This document shows, piece by piece, positions 44,871 through 55,847 of a stretch of 64,000 nt of DNA; the first letter of the stretch is position 1; each line of letters starts with the position of its first letter. Source of the stretch: Globisporangium splendens (Eukaryota > Oomycota > Peronosporomycetes > Pythiales > Pythiaceae); the NCBI GenBank assembly GCA_006386115.1, contig VFIW01000014.1, forward strand, positions 724,509 through 788,508, in the 5' to 3' direction. The notes beneath the pieces were generated by a model. That model had not been told where the DNA came from, did no database searches, and was given only the letters and a program-made list of their open reading frames with translations. Position numbers and translations under genes: made by a program.

Positions 44871-45778
44871 CCCTACAGCTCCGCAGAGGTCTCACTGGAT
44901 TGGCAAAACAGGTGAGTCAGTGTACCCTTTGCACCGCAGCTACCGCGCGCCGTAGCCGACGCCATTGTCATCGTCATCGCCACCAACTGCTTTTTTTGCC
45001 CTTTGCCTCTTCTTCTTTCTCTTGCCGCGTGGATTCGCTTCTGAAGAAATGCGGTGCGGCAAATGACGAATGCGGTCAAAAAAAAAGAGCAACTTCAATT
45101 TCTCTAGACCATCACTCTTTGTTGAAGGAGCTCTATTTAGAGCAGAGGTGGGGGTGTACAGTATGCCACTCCGATAAAAGACCTCTTCGGAAGACAAACA
45201 TTCAAGTGGGCAAAAGTGTGAAAGAGTTTGTCACTGATCAGTAAAAAATACTTTGTATGGAACATTGAATTTACTACAATCACGCAAACAGTTGACTCTG
45301 AGGCATGAGTCGGGTCTAACTCAATCTCTGGGCTACTGTAGCGACAGTGGCACAAGGTGACGTGTCTACTATGCGTGATGCATATGTGTCTTAGACAAGA
45401 GATGGAGATCGATCTGCAGTTTGTGGGGGCAGCTGACTCTGCTTGGAACTGCTAACAGTAATGAGAAAGCGGTTCAAAGTGAACTCGGGCGTGCCATTTG
45501 ATCTTGACCATTGACGTAGCTTGTGCTTTTGCAAGAGTGGGTCAGTGAGCTGTTTGTCTGCGTGTACTAGTATTCGTGTAGTGTATGAAAATTAGTCGAT
45601 TTACAGACTTTCATAATATTATCTCATTGCTCACGTCTTGGGTCAGAAGTTCATCAATGCTATCCGGATAACAATGTGCTCATAGGATCTCTATTAGAGT
45701 CATACACAGTGCTCGGTTGTACCTCTCAGTGTGGCACACAGCCTGCATCACACCAGCAGCAACCAACACAAGCCGAAC
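44871..45778. other. 5' side of calpain gene and HAUS6 promoter
   Basis: Probably holds the first exon(s) of the calpain gene, which I could not define: several short minus-strand frames here (for instance 44940-45197) end without a clean donor in phase. The stretch 45245-45778 is AT-richer with no gene. Confidence 0.4.
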
Positions 45779-47733
45779 ATGGCGGTGAAGAAGGACGCGA
45801 TGCTGGTGCAGAACCTCAAGCTGCTCGGGTTTCCTGCTGCAGACTCCCACTATGCCACAAGCGCCAGCGCCAGCAGCAGCCATGCTACGAGCGTGCCTCC
45901 GCTGCATGCGCACATGTTTGACCGCCCCAACGAGAAGTTGCTCTTTCACGTGCTGCACTTCCTGCTGGTGCATCTGGAGCCCAATGCGGCGCAGGTTGGA
46001 GTTCTCTTCTGTCTCTGTATGCTGTTATATATGTATGCTGCGGAAGCTTACGTACGTGCATCGCTGCTGACTTGCTTCGATTTGGGGGATTGTTATGTTG
46101 CTGTGTAAGGAATTCCGCTTCTGCTGGCCCATTTCCACACCGCAGGACAAAACGGCGTTCAAGAAGCTTGTGCAAGTACGTTAGAGTTCATGCTGATGCT
46201 GCGAAGGTAAGCGTGACGCTCATGATTACTCTGTATATTCTGGTGGTGATTGGGCAGACGATGCTACATGCGCTCGAGAAGCATGGCCAGTTGCCGATCG
46301 GATCCAGTCAGGCGTCGCGCATCAGCACGGGCTGCGGACCAAGGTACGGGCTTTCCATGTAGTATGCATCGATATCGTCTTGTCCGTGCACATGAGTGAT
46401 GTTGTCCAATCCGATGTTGTGCGGATAAAGAGTCGTCGATCTCTTGTGGCGGCTCTCAACGCTGGCGCTCAAAACAGCGTTGACGCGTGATTTCCCATCG
46501 TCGTCTCACAAGGTCAACCCGTTGCCCAATATGGACAATATCCCGAAATCAGCCGCAATTTTGGCGCTCAAGGTGAGTGTTTGCATCGAAATTCATGTCT
46601 GACGGAAGCGCGCCAGTGCATGGAGAAGATAACACACGTTAATGTTCATTCTTTGATGAGTAGGCGAAAATCGCAATGAAAACGCACGCGTTCAAGGAGA
46701 AAAGCGTCGAGCGCTGTCTAGTTCAGGACCAGTGGATCGCGTTTGCAGCCGATTTGACGCACAAGATCCAAGAGCTTACACAACTGCAGGTTCGTCTTCA
46801 CGACCAACGTCATGGTTTCATTGTCTCTATGGCGTGTAAAATGACCCTCTATATGCGTGGCAGCAACAAGTCCATGAAGAGCAATCCCGGTTGGACGCAA
46901 CAGGAACGCAGGATTTGTACTCGCACATGGGCGAAACGCAGCGGTCGGCCAAGATCGACAACGTGCAGCGCGCATGGACGTCGATCAATGAGATGCTCAA
47001 GAGCGCGACGTGGACCCGCATCCAATCCGTCTTAGACACCACAGCTCAGTACAACGATGACCAGCCTGTTCTTTCTGCAGCGGCTCTTCGACCAGCACAC
47101 CAAGCGTCTCTCGATCCTAATGGGAGCGTGAATCTCACGGACGTTGTCGTAAATACTCAGGAATGGATCCAAATGGCTCGACATCGAATCCAACAGCAGA
47201 GTACCATACACAAATCCGGCGAAGAAGACGAGCAGCATGATGCATCCCGAATAGCAGCTGTACTGGCGTCATCGAGTCGACATATCGCAAGCCTCCAAAC
47301 GATGATCCACCAGCTACAGCGGGGGCTTTCCCAGATTCAAGCTGCGAACGAGGTCGCCGCGCGCAACCAGTACATCCAGTTGGCGTCGTCGACGTTAGAA
47401 CCGAACGCGCTGGATGCGAAAGAAGCACCTTCAACGGCTGTGAAGTATCCTCGATTGAAGCTGTGTCCATTGACGCCAGCGGAGTTGCTTCAGCAAGAGA
47501 ATAAACTGGTTCACTCGCTGAAAAAGGTCTCCATGGAAGAGCTCACGGACCTAGCAGCTGACTCGGTACGAAGATCCAATCAGAAGAGAGAGCACGAGAG
47601 CCTGAGCAGCGGCGACAAGAAAATGGATGTTGCACGGCAGCAAACGCCGCCAGCGGTGGACGATCTAACTGGTGTCATTCGCAAGCTCGAGTACTATAAC
47701 GAGGACGATGGTGACCACGATATGGAGCCATAA
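45779..47733 (+). CDS. HAUS6: HAUS augmin-like complex subunit 6
   Basis: Exons 45779-45994, 46110-46175, 46258-46343, 46431-46572, 46664-46789 and 46864-47733, 501 residues. The N terminus matches the HAUS6 domain: NLKLLGFP, HMFDRPNEKLLFHVLHFLL and EFRFCWPISTPQDKTAFKKLVQ, then VDLLWRLSTLALKTAL. The rest is helical with coiled coils. Augmin binds spindle microtubules and recruits gamma-tubulin complexes for branching nucleation, so it is functionally connected with MOZART1 encoded 24 kb away. The exon 2-3 joint (46175/46258) is the least conserved by eye. The protein is shorter than the animal one (~950 residues), in keeping with plant and protist versions. Confidence 0.85.
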
Positions 47734-47816
47734 GAACCAAAAGCGAGGTCAGTTGGTTGCAGTTGAAAAATTGAAATGGATAGGGCGTATACTGATGTTT
47801 TTTTTCTGTTATGTGG

Positions 47817-50099
47817 CTATCCTCCGCTATGCAGTTGATCAATTCGGGATGCCAGCGCGCGCTCGTGCCTCTGGGTGATCTCCATGATTCGTTCACTTGC
47901 GCGCGTCCGCTCTTTGTTGAAAATGGTCTCCATGCGAGCCCGTTCAGCACCACTGTGCGTCGCTTGCTGAAGGAGATGCTCACGCTGCTCCTCTACGTGG
48001 TGCTCCTCCTCTAGCACACGAAGAAGCTCCTCATTGTGTTTCCGACGTAGTGCATCAATCTCGGATCGAAGGACCGCATCTTCAAGCTTGTCGTGTATAT
48101 TGGCGTCGTACTCGTTGCTCGTCATATTGTCTCGGTGTCCCACAATGCCGTCTTCCCCAGAGTCGTCACTGCCTTCTGTGTCTGTGTGGCTGCGATGCTG
48201 CGGCGATGTCTCCGACGAGCGTTTCCACGTGGACCCAGAACCTGGTCGGCTAATTGCGCTCATGGGCCGCTTCGCTGACTTTACCCTTTCGGGATGCGTG
48301 AATGTATCGCAGTCTGTCCACGACCGCGTCTGCAGTCCGATCGCAGAATGGGGTCGTGTGCGTTGACTCGCGACAAGATGCTTGGGCAGCTCGATTTTTT
48401 TAGTCACGCGGATGCGGTAGAAGCTCTCGAGAATTTCGTGCTTTTGCCGACTCGCACTCTGTTTGATCTGCTGTCGCCGCCAGGCTAAGTTTGCTCGTTG
48501 TTCTTTCAGCTGCTGGGCTCGCTTGTTGTCGCTCTCGATCTTGGAAAGCAAGAGGTTCGCCCTGTACGCGTCCTGCTTTTGCTTGCGAGCGAGAGCCGCT
48601 TGGATCTCCTCCTCGCGTAGTTTGGCGTCCTGCAACCGAGCGCGGACCGATTGACGCTTCTGGTCGAGCATTACTTTTGTGGCAAGCGACTTTTCTTCAG
48701 CCTTGCTCAAGTACACTTGCTGTTTGTGCTGGAGCTGCTGCTCCATGCGTTCGTACGCGCGTCGTCGCTCTTCTTCCTGCCGTTGCTCCTCTAGCTTCTG
48801 ACGCTCTCGCTCCACTTGCTTCTCGATCTCGCGCATCTCGAGTCGTCGTGCTGCCTCTTGCTCCTGCTCGATCAATCTGGTACGACGACGCTCTTCATGG
48901 AATTGCAGTTGATGTTGCACGAGGTCGATCGCTTCTTTCTTGCGCTGCGCTTGCAACCGAAGCTCATGTTCTCTCTGACGCCGTTCGTTCTCAAACTGTT
49001 GCCACCGTTCCTCGCTGAGTTGATGTTTGCGTTCAGCTTCTTGGCGCTGATATTCCTTCGTGAGCTCCTTGTCGTCCAAAACGCTCGTTATCCGCATCTT
49101 GTTGCGCTCTTGCTTCTCGGCGATCTCCATGGCTTTGAGGCGTTTCTTGTACTCCAGTTGGTACCGTCGTTGCTCTTCGCGTCGTGCTATCTCTTGTTCT
49201 TTCTTCTCGACTTCGCGCGCCTGAGCGAGCTGGTACAGCTCCGCTTGCAGCCTCGCTTCGTCTTGCTTCCGCTGTCGCTCTTTCTCTGCGAGTAGGACCT
49301 CTCGATGTCGGCGTTCTTCTTCTTTCTTCGCGCGCTGCTCCTTGCGCAAGATCTCGGCTTGAGTCTCATTGGCTTCCTTGCGTGCAAGCTCCAATTCCAG
49401 TTTGTGCTGCTCGGCTTTCTCCAGTTCGCGACGTCGCTTCATCTCGTCGGCTTCGCGCTGCCGCCGCGTTCGCTCACGCGCGAGTTGCTCATCGTGGCAC
49501 TTCTTTTCGCGCTCACGATGCAATTCCGTCATCTGGAGCTCAAACGCGAGCATTTGCTGCATTTCCGCGAGCTGGCGTTGCTGCATGGGTTCAAGCTCGC
49601 GCTTTTCTCGCTCAATGACGGTAAACTCGCGCGTCGCGGCACTGCTGGACAAGTCGTGGCTGTGCATTGAGAACTTGGCAGCGAGCGGCGAGCGCCAGAA
49701 GATGCGTGTCCGAAGCGGCATTCCACCATGGACGCCACTCAACTCGGCGTCAATGAGTTCGTGACGCTGTGCGCGAACATTCTCCAGCTGGATTTGTCGA
49801 TTCTTCTCGTAGCGCGCGGCTCGTTTCGCAGCGAGTTCATGATTGTTTGCATCCCCAGCTGTAGCTGGCAGGTGACCTGGGAGAGTTCTTGTCAAGAAAT
49901 ACTCGATCGGCCGCTTCACGAGGTCCTCGGGCTCGAGACCGAGCATCCGACAGGCTTCAGTGGATCGTGGACTCGTGAGGATCGGGGACACGACGTTGCA
50001 CTCGTCAAAGTTCTCGACGCTGATGGTGCACTCGCGATCGAGGTGTGCGTACGGCAACCCGGCATCATTGTCGGAGTCGCTGCTTTCGTACGGAGCCAT
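47817..50099 (-). CDS. Long coiled-coil protein, Glu/Arg/Gln-rich
   Basis: 760 residues, single exon, starting at the first true ATG (MAPYESSDSDNDAG); the frame is open further upstream but only from a non-ATG codon. Residues ~90-135 carry small folded-looking motifs (SPRSTEACRMLGLEPEDLVKR). About 470 residues of almost uninterrupted charged alpha-helix follow (EERRHREVLLAEKERQRKQ-type repeats), then a basic Ser/Pro stretch and another coiled coil. The opening with S-x-R-S-x-E-A-C-x-x-x-G-x-x-P-x-D-L resembles CCDC177-type ciliary proteins. A centrosome or flagellar role would fit its neighbours but is inference. Converges with HAUS6 (83-base gap). Confidence 0.75.
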   Translation of the reverse strand: MAPYESSDSDNDAGLPYAHLDRECTISVENFDECNVVSPILTSPRSTEACRMLGLEPEDLVKRPIEYFLTRTLPGHLPATAGDANNHELAAKRAARYEKNRQIQLENVRAQRHELIDAELSGVHGGMPLRTRIFWRSPLAAKFSMHSHDLSSSAATREFTVIEREKRELEPMQQRQLAEMQQMLAFELQMTELHREREKKCHDEQLARERTRRQREADEMKRRRELEKAEQHKLELELARKEANETQAEILRKEQRAKKEEERRHREVLLAEKERQRKQDEARLQAELYQLAQAREVEKKEQEIARREEQRRYQLEYKKRLKAMEIAEKQERNKMRITSVLDDKELTKEYQRQEAERKHQLSEERWQQFENERRQREHELRLQAQRKKEAIDLVQHQLQFHEERRRTRLIEQEQEAARRLEMREIEKQVERERQKLEEQRQEEERRRAYERMEQQLQHKQQVYLSKAEEKSLATKVMLDQKRQSVRARLQDAKLREEEIQAALARKQKQDAYRANLLLSKIESDNKRAQQLKEQRANLAWRRQQIKQSASRQKHEILESFYRIRVTKKIELPKHLVASQRTRPHSAIGLQTRSWTDCDTFTHPERVKSAKRPMSAISRPGSGSTWKRSSETSPQHRSHTDTEGSDDSGEDGIVGHRDNMTSNEYDANIHDKLEDAVLRSEIDALRRKHNEELLRVLEEEHHVEEQREHLLQQATHSGAERARMETIFNKERTRASERIMEITQRHERALASRIDQLHSGG

Positions 50100-50437
50100 T
50101 CGGTGTGATGACTTGAATGAGGTGAGCGCTTGTTGAAAGTAGAGTCTCCCGTTATCATGATCGCTACCATAGCAGTAGCAGCAGCGAGCGTCAACAGGAT
50201 GAGGAAACCCATGAGAAAAGCTTATTTTCAAAGTTCACTCTGATGCGCAAGTCTAGCGTGGTGTATTTTGGGGACCACGTCGAGCATCAAATTTAGGTGC
50301 AGCGTCTCTGGAAAAAGTGCTCCAGCTCCGCCGCCCTTTCAAGCTCCTGCTGCTTTCGTTGGAGTGGACTGAGACGAACTCCAGGGCGTGCAAGCGAGAG
50401 AACGAAGAAAGCGAGAGCTCACTGCTTGATAGTTGTC
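50100..50437. promoter_or_regulatory. Bidirectional promoter, coiled-coil gene and SAS-6-like gene
   Basis: 338 bases separate the divergent start codons at 50099 (minus) and 50438 (plus). No element can be named with confidence, but shared regulation of two putative centriolar or axonemal genes would be economical. Confidence 0.4.
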
Positions 50438-51562
50438 ATGAGTTCCATCGCGTCATTCCGCGGCGAGAGCGACTTTCATGCGGCGGCAATGGACACCGGT
50501 GGAGTGCACATTCCCGTCTCTGGAGGCGACGACATGGATCCAAGTCTAGGTAAAACCTGGGGTGGATGGATTGAATTTTCACTCGATCTGTGTGTTTTGA
50601 GGATGCAGCTGACGATCCTTGTTATTTGGCTTATGACAGCTGGCGGTTTCCGCGTGATCTACGATCGAGAAACACCCTTCGAGCTGCGTATTCAGGTCCG
50701 TTTACATGAAGCAAACCCATGAGCCTTGCTGGCCACATTGTGCTGCTGCTCTACTATACGATGACCCATTAGCTGGCTGACTTTCGCTCTAACCTTGTAT
50801 TCGCTTCGGTTCCCGTCATCAGGATGCTGACAATATGCCGCAGCGAGTCGGGACGCTCGAGGCCATCAAAGCGAAGATCCTGATCTCAGGCGACGATGCC
50901 GACATTCACGCTGTCAAAGTCGAGTTATCGACGGAAAGCGATCTGTTTTTCCTGTACGTGCACACGTGTGACGCTGACGCGTTCCACATGATGCAGGACC
51001 AGCAGAAACTCATGATCGATTTTGCCGATTACGCGAACGTGCTCATCCGGATGCTCAACAACTGCATGGAGGAGCCGCACAACCACTTGGCCGTGTACCT
51101 CATGCAGGCTGACGGCCGTGCGCGCCTCGATTTCATCCAAAACATGGAGTACAAGTTTGTCGAGCTGCTCTCAGTGGATTTCCTGCGCGTGACTGAGGAC
51201 GCGACCCGCCAGCACATCTCGTTCCGGTACAATTCCATGAAATCGCGACTGCAGGTGCTGCAAACGAGGCTCCATGTACGACAGAAGAATCTCGTTTCGC
51301 GCTTTTCTTGCATATTTCTAACGTGTGGGTTGTTTACATTGTCGCTGGATGATTAGGAGGTCAGTAGTATCGTGAAAACCAAGAACCCGTCACTATTGCT
51401 CCAGGTACGCTTTTGAAAAATGAAATCGTGATTCTGTTAGGGCAAGAAGAAAGGTGAGCTGATCACTTGCATGTTTTGTTTAATGCGTTTGTGGGTTTTC
51501 TACAGCTTCAGAAGACAGGATCGTCGTCGAATCCTTCCAAGAGCAGATACCTCACGCATTGA
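50438..51562 (+). CDS. Short SAS-6-like protein (SAS-6 N-terminal head domain)
   Basis: Exons 50438-50549, 50640-50695, 50823-51275, 51357-51404 and 51506-51562, about 241 residues. After a short N-terminal leader comes a SAS-6_N head: DLFFLYVHTCDADAFHMMQDQQKLMIDFADYAN at the position of SAS-6 FFLY...L...Q.LLVDF, a variable loop, and F..LL.VDF...(H)ISFRYNSMKSRLQVLQTRL with the start of the coiled-coil stalk. The protein stops ~30 residues into the stalk, whereas SAS-6 has several hundred residues of coiled coil. Head without stalk is the SAS6-like (SAS6L) type known from apicomplexans and kinetoplastids. The last exon is uncertain: an alternative frame would end HALK instead of LTH. Confidence 0.78.
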
Positions 51563-51704
51563 AGTAGGAATCTCGCAGGTCATTCAAAGATTGCAAAGCG
51601 CTATCGAAGTCGCATCAAATGGGAGCAAAGAAGAAGAAAATATGGTTGTCTCATTTATTAAAAGCAACAACAGCATATAGCATCGAAAAAACGCAGTTTT
51701 CATT

Positions 51705-53482
51705 TTAGTCTCGTCGTCTTTTCTTCGCAGCGTCCGAAGTCGATGTGCTGGACGATTCGTCGTGCTTCTTTTCGACCTTGACTTTGGTGACACTGTCCTT
51801 CCTGCTCACGTCTTCGGCGGATCCGTGTTTGCTGCTGCCTGAGGGACTTCCTGGCCGCGTGCCATTGCCTCCTTGGTTACTGCCACCAGCTCCAGTCGCT
51901 GCAGTAGACGTCGTGGTATTGTTAGCATTGCTGTTGGCGCCACTTGCACCATTCAGGATCTGCTTGGCCTGCTCGCGGCGGATCTTCTTTGTCTGATACT
52001 CGTGCGAGGGCGGCAAATTCGCAATATGCGGAAGACTCTCAGGGTCCGCTGGCGCGTATGGGCGGGACTGGAAGTACGTCGAGTTCAGGCAATCAGCCGC
52101 TGTTAACCGCTGCTCTGGGTCCATCACCAGAAGCGCCATGATCAGCTCCAGTGCTCCCTTCGGGAGGATGCGCTTGCGCGCACTCGTTTCACGGAGCAAG
52201 TAGTCCTTCAGACGGTTTGCGCGCGGTTTGTCGGGCACAAACTTGCTGCTCAATGGCAGAAACCGGTAGTCGGGCCACGTTTCCGTCGTGGGCGTGCCGC
52301 AAATGTCAAAAATCTTGTTGATCTGCTCTAATTCAGTCTTCCCCTGGAAAATCGGGTGGCCGATATATAGCTCGACAAACACACAGCCGATGCTCCACAT
52401 GTCGATGCTCGCATCGTAGCTCGTCGCGCCGAGCAGCAATTCTGGCGGCCGGTACCAGAGCGTCACAACTTTGTTCGTAAAGAGTTGGTCGCCTCGAATC
52501 GAGCGCGCGAGACCAAAGTCCGCGACCTTGAGCAGATGCTTCTTCGTGAACAGCAGGTTGGAGCACTTGATATCGCGATGGATGATGTCGAGCGAGTGCA
52601 TGTGCTGCATGACCTCGAGCAACTGCTTCATGATGCTCTTGATCTCAATGTCCGAGAAGCTGCAGTCAAGTATGAACAAACAGACAAAAGAGATGACGCT
52701 GAGAACCCAGGCGGTTCACTTTCATGGCGACAGCAAATTATGAACGTACGGGTATTGCCGATCGATCAGCCCGGTCAGATCGTGCTCAACGTACTCGAGC
52801 ACCAAATAGATGGAACCATGGCAGTAATCCAACGCTTCGTCTTTGTCTGTAAACTCCGCTGCATAGTCATTCAGATTACATATGAGCAAATCCCATACAC
52901 ATACAATAGATTGAGTGCATATGGATTTATCATCACGCCAAAGATGCATGGGGGTGATGGCCCAATATGGAAAGAAAAAAAAAGCACCAGCGTACCGTCA
53001 TCGTCGTCGTTTTCCGCCGACACGACGACCTCCTTGAGCTCCACGAGGTTGCGGTGGTTGAGGCATTTCAGCACTTTGATCTCGCGAATCGTCGTCACTG
53101 GCAACTATTTTATAAGGAACATGTGCGTATTTGATTAGTTGAATGGACAGTCGTTGTCAAGAGAGAGGCAGAATAATGAGAAATAGCAGTCTATGGACGT
53201 ACGCCCTGCACTTCGTTGAGACTTCGGATCTTCTTGATGGCCACGACTTCGCCCGTCTGCTTGTTCTTTGCCATGTACACCTGCCTGCGCATTCATCCGT
53301 TCACCCATCCACCCGACAAGACAAAGGCAGGTGGTTAGCATTTTGCGACCACAGCAGCGATTATAGTGGAAAATAGACCCGCTCTTCTCGTACCCGTAGG
53401 TGCCTGCGCCGATGCACTCGAGCTTCTCGTACGCGTCGACGCCGCGCGTGCCCCAGTGGTGCTTGGGGAGGTGCAGACTCAT
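51705..53482 (-). CDS. CDK9/CDK12-type (CDKC-like) cyclin-dependent kinase
   Basis: Exons 53482-53394, 53284-53203, 53104-52996, 52858-52750 and 52659-51705, 447 residues. Kinase core: IGAGTYGQVY loop, VVAIKKI Lys, a cyclin-binding helix reading PVTTIRE (PITAIRE in CDK12/13 and plant CDKC, PITALRE in CDK9), HRDIKCSNLL, DFGLAR, the activation segment FTNKVVTLWYRPPELLLG and IDMWSIGCVFVEL. The NKVVTLWYRPPE loop and HRDIKCSN are typical of transcriptional CDKs phosphorylating the RNA polymerase II CTD with cyclin T/K. The C-terminal ~100 residues are a Ser/Asn/Gly-rich tail ending in a basic KKRRRD. One insertion (SAENDDDDAEFTDKDEALD) lies between beta-4 and beta-5. Confidence 0.9.
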
Positions 53483-53758
53483 GACGCTGCCGCCTGCCGT
53501 CCACTATGGCTTGACTTTCTGTGGGGCTCTTTGTGTTTTGTATTGGAGCACGCAGCGTCGACTTAGCGCACGAATCCATGGTATGGTAAAGTCAACAATG
53601 AGTCGCTGACTTAACTAAGTATCACTCCACCAGAAGAGTTAAACACTGTGATTACTAAGTACACCTGCGCATACTTGAGAAAATGGACTGTTGACTTAGG
53701 AGCGCAGCGAGCATTTGTGAGGCTGGTCCTATTTGCGGTGGATGAAGACGAGTCAACG

Positions 53759-55304
53759 ATGAGCTTCTTGCGGAAAGCGGTCGCGTCCGTCGAGTCGGCG
53801 ATCCTGACGTCCAAGCAGTGTACGTTGCCACTGTAGCGAACGAACAGTCACTGCCTCTGTGTATATGTCGCCCTTTGTGTGTGTGGCTTGGGGAATGAAG
53901 GGGCTTGCCTCGTTCGTTGACGACAAAGCCCAAGAGCTCGTCCTTGCATGTTGCGATTGGCACGATGGCAAAGCACGTATTAACTCTGCTTATTGTGCTG
54001 TATTGCAGCGCTTGGACTGCAACTGAAGCTGCAGCAAGAGCGGGATGTGTTCCTGTTTCGCAACCGCGATGCAACGCGCGATTGGATCGCATCCAGCGAT
54101 CGCTCCATCGGAGGTTTGTCGGTGCTTGTTTCTCTCTTTGAAGTGTTGTATTGCTCCGTACTGAAACGCGCATTCGTCATTCCATACCTCTGTGTGCGTG
54201 CTTTATGCGTAGGATTGTCGGAATGCAAGTGGGGGTTCTATGGGGAATCGGACGAGAAGCTTCATCCGGATGACAAGCGTGGTATCATCACAACCGTAAA
54301 CCAAGAGGATAACATCCCATCTGGTTAGTACGCGCATGCTGAAGGCAGGAGAGAATGACACAAGACTAATTAAAGGTGGTGATGTGAGGGTAGCGGTGTT
54401 TAGCGGACGGTTGAGTATGGCGTGCCAACCGACGGAGGCGGGTATCATCCGAAGTGGCTACTGCGCCGTGCGGACGTCCATGCCCACGGGACTCTTGCTG
54501 CATGGCTACGAAGGCATCACGATGCGCATCATGACTGATGGTCGAGAGTAAGTGCCTTGAATTGTTGCACCTGCGAGTTTGAGTAGTCTGACGTATGCTG
54601 CTCTTGTTGCCTTTGCTTTCTTTCTTTTAGATACAGAATGAATGCGCAAATGGAGAGTTGGAACCCACTCAACTTGTACATGGTAAGTGTGCATATTTCG
54701 CGTGCTCTGTGCTCGTTGTGGACTAACCAAACACGATGTTTGTGTGCATATCTGAAGGGTTTTATTCGCACACCAGCGAACGAGTGGGTCGACATCGAGG
54801 TGAGTAGCTTTCTCTTCCATGCCATCACAACATGAATAGTCGACTCACATGAAACCTGTTTTTTTTTGTTAAAACACGTAGCTGCCGTTTAAAAGCTTCA
54901 TGCTGACGTCGAAAGGTTACTACAAGTTTAACGACAACACCGTACTCGACCCATCCAAGCTGCGCAGCGTATGCGTTCTTAATTCTCGCTCGAAAGCCTG
55001 CGTATTCGTTGCCAACATTGTGAATTTGCTACCTTATGATTGTTTTTAGATTGGTTTTGCGATCGCGGATCAAAAGGAAGGCGATTTTGAGCTGCGCGTG
55101 CAGTGGATCAAGGCCGTCGCGCGAGTAGAAAACCCGGGCAAGGACCGCGACGACGAGGAAGACGACGACACGTAGGTATTTGCAATGGTATTTGGAAAGC
55201 GGCATTTGATTCACACAGGCGTGCTTTTCTATGCATGTGTGCGTAGATATGACGACGTGGAGGCCAAGCCAGGCTTCAAAAAGCCCTCCGACTTGGTCAT
55301 TTAA
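53759..55304 (+). CDS. CIA30/NDUFAF1-like mitochondrial complex I assembly factor
   Basis: Nine exons: 53759-53819, 54009-54113, 54213-54323, 54376-54547, 54631-54682, 54758-54799, 54882-54968, 55050-55171 and 55247-55304, 269 residues, every phase consistent. Signature of the CIA30 galactose-binding-like fold: DVRVAVFSGRLS, SGYCAVRT, ITMRIMTDGREYRMN, WVDIELPFKSFMLTSKG and RSIGFAIADQKEGDFELRVQWIKAV. NDUFAF1/CIA30 binds the early complex I membrane-arm intermediate. The N terminus (MSFLRKAVASVESAI) is amphipathic and basic, compatible with a mitochondrial leader. One exon is 42 nt. Divergent from the CDK gene across 276 bases. Confidence 0.88.
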
Positions 55305-55469
55305 AAGGACTCGGCTGCTGCAGACGGAAGACAAATTGACTTTCGAGGCACTTCGAAGGGATCTTTTTGGTTTTGGCGTTAAAGTAAACACGTAAAAAAT
55401 TCAACCGACGCATGCGATCGGCCTTTTCTATCTATCCATATTCATATACGTTCTCTTGCTGTCATTCAG

Positions 55470-55847
55470 CTACACTTCGTCTTCGCGCAGGAGCATGTTG
55501 GGGATGCCATCGATGATGTTGAACTCGCGACCCGACTCGGGACAGATCAGCTTCCCCTTCTTCACGTGCACCTCCAGGAGCGCATGGTGCACCTTACGCA
55601 GCACGTCTTCATCCACAGTCGCGATAGCCTCAGCGTTCATCTGCTCCGGGAGACCTTCGGCGACGCCGAGCGCCTTGGCGCCCGCGAGGAACGCTGCCCA
55701 GTCAATCTTGGCCAGCATCTTGCGGATGAACTCGACGTGGAAGTCCGACGCCACGACCTCCACCTCCTCGGCCTCGATGCGCAGCGGGAAGCCGTTCACG
55801 ACCCCCTTCTTGTTGCACATGAGCATGTTGTGCGTGATGAGCCGCAT
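55470..55847 (-). CDS. TRM112: TRM112 methyltransferase activator subunit
   Basis: 125 residues, single exon. MRLITHNMLMC opens the protein as in eukaryotic Trm112. The middle is a helical insertion (DFIRKMLAKIDW-like FHVEFIRKMLAKIDWAAFL; LLEVHVKKGKLICPESGREF; IIDGIPNMLL). Trm112 is the obligate partner of several methyltransferases: Trm9/ALKBH8 and Trm11 (tRNA), Bud23 (18S rRNA) and Mtq2 (eRF1). The C-terminal pair C-P..G keeps one zinc-ligand Cys plus the initial Cys, consistent with a reduced zinc site as in animals. Converges with the CIA30 gene. Confidence 0.92.
   Translation of the reverse strand: MRLITHNMLMCNKKGVVNGFPLRIEAEEVEVVASDFHVEFIRKMLAKIDWAAFLAGAKALGVAEGLPEQMNAEAIATVDEDVLRKVHHALLEVHVKKGKLICPESGREFNIIDGIPNMLLREDEV

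Noticed and set aside
44519..45244. 241-codon plus-strand ORF opposite the calpain 5' region
   Set aside because: Its first part is antisense to coding exons of the calpain gene and its sequence is Ser/His/Arg-rich without a domain.
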